Source of the DNA: JAEUIE01 sp046350055
Lineage (GTDB): Bacteria; Planctomycetota; Planctomycetia; Gemmatales; HRBIN36
Direction: 5' to 3'
Assembly (NCBI GenBank): GCA_046350055.1
Contig: JAXMBC010000001.1
Location: forward strand, 186,001-250,000
Length of the DNA stretch: 64,000 bases
How positions within the stretch are numbered: the first letter of the stretch is position 1; the number at the start of each line of letters is the position of its first letter. Of this stretch, positions 62,126 through 64,000 are shown one piece after another. Under the pieces are notes generated by a model. That model saw only the letters and a program-made list of their open reading frames with translations. It had not been told where the DNA came from and did not search any database. The translations under genes were made by a program, and so were the position numbers.

Positions 62126-63109
62126 ATGAACCTTGCTATCGTACGCCCGCAGAAACTCGACGGTGTTCTCGACTATTTTGAGCAGTTCCCCATTGAAACG
62201 CTCGGCCCCGTGCTGGGCAAAGGGGGGAATTTCTTCGTCCAGTTTGGCTGGAAAGATCCGCAGCTCGATCTGGAAGGCATCGGCAAGGCTATCACGATGA
62301 ACTGCGTTAAGGGGGATTCTGTCGTCATCGTCTGCCATGGCACGCCGACTGACCTCATGATTCCCATGGGTGCGGGTTCCAAGATTGCCGTGAACCATAA
62401 AACCCTGGCACTACTGAATCAGGTGCTGGTTGATCCCATGACTGACCGGTACGACCAGATCGGCCACGAGCTGGGGTTCGATAGCATGGCCAAGCTGGAT
62501 CATTTCGACAAGCTGGTCAACTACTTCATTGAAATCCGCAAGCTGCAACTCCGGCACGTGGCCTATCGAGCCTGCCGAATCGGTCAGGACCTCGAGTTCC
62601 TGGCGGAGTCACAAACGCTGTTTGGCTGCAAGAATGTCTCTGCACCATTGAAGCGTGATTTCTTCGCTCAGGTTACCCCTAAATTGATGAGCACCAGGGA
62701 CATTGATGCCCTCATCAGAAAGCATCCCGATGGCTACGTCTTCGGCAAGCCAGGCAAGAGGATCTACATCTCCTACAAGATGACTGGACATTCCAGCGCG
62801 GACATTGGCTTCAAAATGGAATCGGTGGACGCGGTGAAGGACTTCATGGCAGCCAAGTTCAAATTCAACGATGAGAAGCAGTACAAGAAAGGCGGCAAGA
62901 TCGCCTTGCATGGTCTTTGGAATGAAGGGGCAGCACCGTACTTCTACTTCCCGACTGATGTTGGGTACTTTTCCAACCTGCGAACCTGGGATGATCCGTT
63001 ATCGATTCTGCCACTCTATATCCCGGAAGAGCGAACGGGAGTGCGTGGCCTGATTGATCGCATCCGCGATCGGCGACAAAGCCGCAAGATGCACCGGGCT
63101 GCTTCTTAA
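62126..63109 (+). CDS. Stand-alone protein with probable caspase-like (clan CD, DUF4347/CHAT-type) fold
   Basis: The 327-residue protein has GGGAG 8 bases before the ATG. Residues 60-175 show the layout of clan CD cysteine peptidases: a hydrophobic strand ending in a His-Gly (VVIVCH71G72TPTD), then a long insert and a second strand ending in a Cys (HVAYRAC150RIGQD), followed by FGCKNVSAP, much like the 'C...G......T...V.A' of DUF4347. The C-terminal 150 residues are unrecognised. The dyad is inferred from pattern only. No adaptor, effector or regulator gene is obviously linked. Confidence 0.5.
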   Translation: MNLAIVRPQKLDGVLDYFEQFPIETLGPVLGKGGNFFVQFGWKDPQLDLEGIGKAITMNCVKGDSVVIVCHGTPTDLMIPMGAGSKIAVNHKTLALLNQVLVDPMTDRYDQIGHELGFDSMAKLDHFDKLVNYFIEIRKLQLRHVAYRACRIGQDLEFLAESQTLFGCKNVSAPLKRDFFAQVTPKLMSTRDIDALIRKHPDGYVFGKPGKRIYISYKMTGHSSADIGFKMESVDAVKDFMAAKFKFNDEKQYKKGGKIALHGLWNEGAAPYFYFPTDVGYFSNLRTWDDPLSILPLYIPEERTGVRGLIDRIRDRRQSRKMHRAAS

Positions 63110-63160
63110 GTGCTAACTCCTAAGTGCTAAGTGCCACTTAGGACTTAGCACTTAAGACTT
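63108..63160. repeat. Gene-less inverted heptad array (AAGTGCT/AAGTCCT family)
   Basis: The left arm is AAGTGCT-AACTCCT-AAGTGCT-AAGTG (63108-63133). After CC, the right arm ACTT-AGGACTT-AGCACTT-AAGACTT is its near inverse (63136-63160). The units match the consensus RAGTSCT of the arrays flanking the IVS gene at 60435-60913. It begins on the stop codon of the caspase-like gene. Confidence 0.75.
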
Positions 63161-63167
63161 GAGACTG

Positions 63168-64000
63168 TTACTTCGGCATGGCTTTGACGGTGCCGACATC
63201 GACGGTGCCGCCGGCGGCGAGGCTGAGCGTCTTGTTATCGCGCTTGCCGTAGCCGGTGAGGTAGCCGGTTTCGTGCCAGATGACGATCTTGCGGCTGCCT
63301 GCGGGGACGTTCTTGATCTCAAACTTGCCATCCTTATCGGTGACCGCAAAGTAAGGGTGGTCAATGCACCAGCCATACCCCTTCATCCAGGGATGCGAGC
63401 CACAGGCTACGGAGAGAGCATTGCCTTCGGCATCCAGCTTGATTTCCTTTTCGGTGCCGGGAGGAATCTGCACATTGCGGTCGTTCTTGATGCCCTTGAT
63501 GACCACATTATGTGCCACGGGATCAGGGTTTTTCGCGGTGATGGACTGGCCAGCACGGATCGCAAAAACACGAGGCGTGAAGACGCAGTATGGCTGATCC
63601 AGCACGAAGGGTGCAGGCGTGGCTTTCAGATCGGGATGCACCGGCAACTTTTCATCGCGTTCCTGCAGGATGAAGACGACCACGCCGGCCAGGCCCTTGT
63701 TGCTGGGATTCACATCCCAGACCTTGTCGAGCAATGCCCCTTTGGCCAGGCAATGTCCCTGGTCCGAAGTGACTTTGCATTCTTCCGCCTTGGGGATGGT
63801 ATCGCCGCCAAAGACAACCTGGCCTTTGACAGTGGCCCAGCCATCGGCAACAGGAGCGGTATTCACGGAGATGGGGGTACCCACGCCTGGAGCGGCGGCA
63901 CAACAACTGGTGTTGGCTGGGGATGTCTGGGCAGTAGCAGCCTTGGCTCGAGAAAGCACATCGCAGCAACCCTGACCTGAGCCTTCGGTACAGCAATCAT
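63168..64000 (-). CDS. Exported carboxypeptidase-regulatory/cupredoxin-like domain protein (5' truncated by window edge)
   Basis: The frame remains open to the right edge, so the N-terminus is missing; the visible part is about 277 residues. The extreme N-terminal visible region is rich in Cys pairs (CCTEGSGQGCCDV). A carboxypeptidase-regulatory-like beta domain follows (WATVKGQVVFGGDTIPKAEE), then a possible cupredoxin-type segment with PVAHNVVIKG and SVACGSHPWMKGYGWCIDHP, whose His, Cys and Met could bind copper, and an ending DKDGKFEIKNVPAGSRKIVIWHETG. A GTG at 63959 is a possible internal start. Planctomycetes have many such exported proteins of unknown role. Confidence 0.65.
   Translation of the reverse strand, partial: DCCTEGSGQGCCDVLSRAKAATAQTSPANTSCCAAAPGVGTPISVNTAPVADGWATVKGQVVFGGDTIPKAEECKVTSDQGHCLAKGALLDKVWDVNPSNKGLAGVVVFILQERDEKLPVHPDLKATPAPFVLDQPYCVFTPRVFAIRAGQSITAKNPDPVAHNVVIKGIKNDRNVQIPPGTEKEIKLDAEGNALSVACGSHPWMKGYGWCIDHPYFAVTDKDGKFEIKNVPAGSRKIVIWHETGYLTGYGKRDNKTLSLAAGGTVDVGTVKAMPK

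Overview
The window looks like chromosomal DNA of a planctomycete of the Gemmataceae/Gemmatales type. The indicators are protein families typical of that phylum: a DUF1501 protein, a pre-peptidase-like secreted protein, a DUF1549/DUF1553 protein and a c-type cytochrome/WD40 fusion in one run; a DUF1559 pseudopilin-like protein; a DUF1080 protein; many secreted WD40 or other propeller proteins; a PEP-CTERM protein; and LpxA, which implies an outer membrane. Base composition looks moderately GC-rich throughout. I see no tRNA, rRNA, prophage or CRISPR array.

Layout. 1-9.1 kb: end of a PhnD-like binding protein, tadA, a zinc alcohol dehydrogenase, a DUF1080 protein, a GT39 glycosyltransferase, a CAP-like protein, a large WD40-like protein and a DksA/TraR protein. 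9.39-9.53 kb: the signal recognition particle RNA. 9.5-20 kb: a calcium-type P-ATPase, lpxA, selD, a PKD protein, a PEP-CTERM protein, and a sigma-54 response regulator with its histidine kinase. 19.9-27.4 kb: a TonB-like membrane protein, a GT2/GT-C-like glycosylation pair, an alpha/beta hydrolase and a CehA/McbA metallohydrolase. 27.6-35.4 kb: a Flp pilin, ahcY behind an SAH riboswitch with a terminator, an AAA_25 ATPase, a TPM protein, and hslV-orphan-hslU. 35.4-49.1 kb: a giant WD40 protein, a desaturase, a YkgJ protein, two orphan genes between inverted hairpins, ispF and a pseudopilin-like operon. 49.4-58.5 kb: the planctomycete DUF1501 to cytochrome/WD40 cluster, split by an IS200/RAYT element. 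58.6-64 kb: pyrB and pyrC split by a four-helix-bundle (IVS/S23) gene, a caspase-fold candidate, and a protein running off the right edge.

Three things stand out. First, small or orphan genes are repeatedly bracketed by inverted copies of short palindromic or heptad repeats. Several repeat families are involved, the units often sit inside conserved gene pairs (pyrB/pyrC, hslV/hslU, the cytochrome cluster), and the repeats often abut or supply the neighbour's stop codon. Second, ahcY has an S-adenosylhomocysteine riboswitch whose pseudoknot strand is also the 5' arm of a terminator, which predicts that SAH prevents termination. Third, an undescribed domain of about 160 residues occurs both at the C-terminus of a TonB-like membrane protein and as an insertion in the middle of a 1136-residue WD40 protein.
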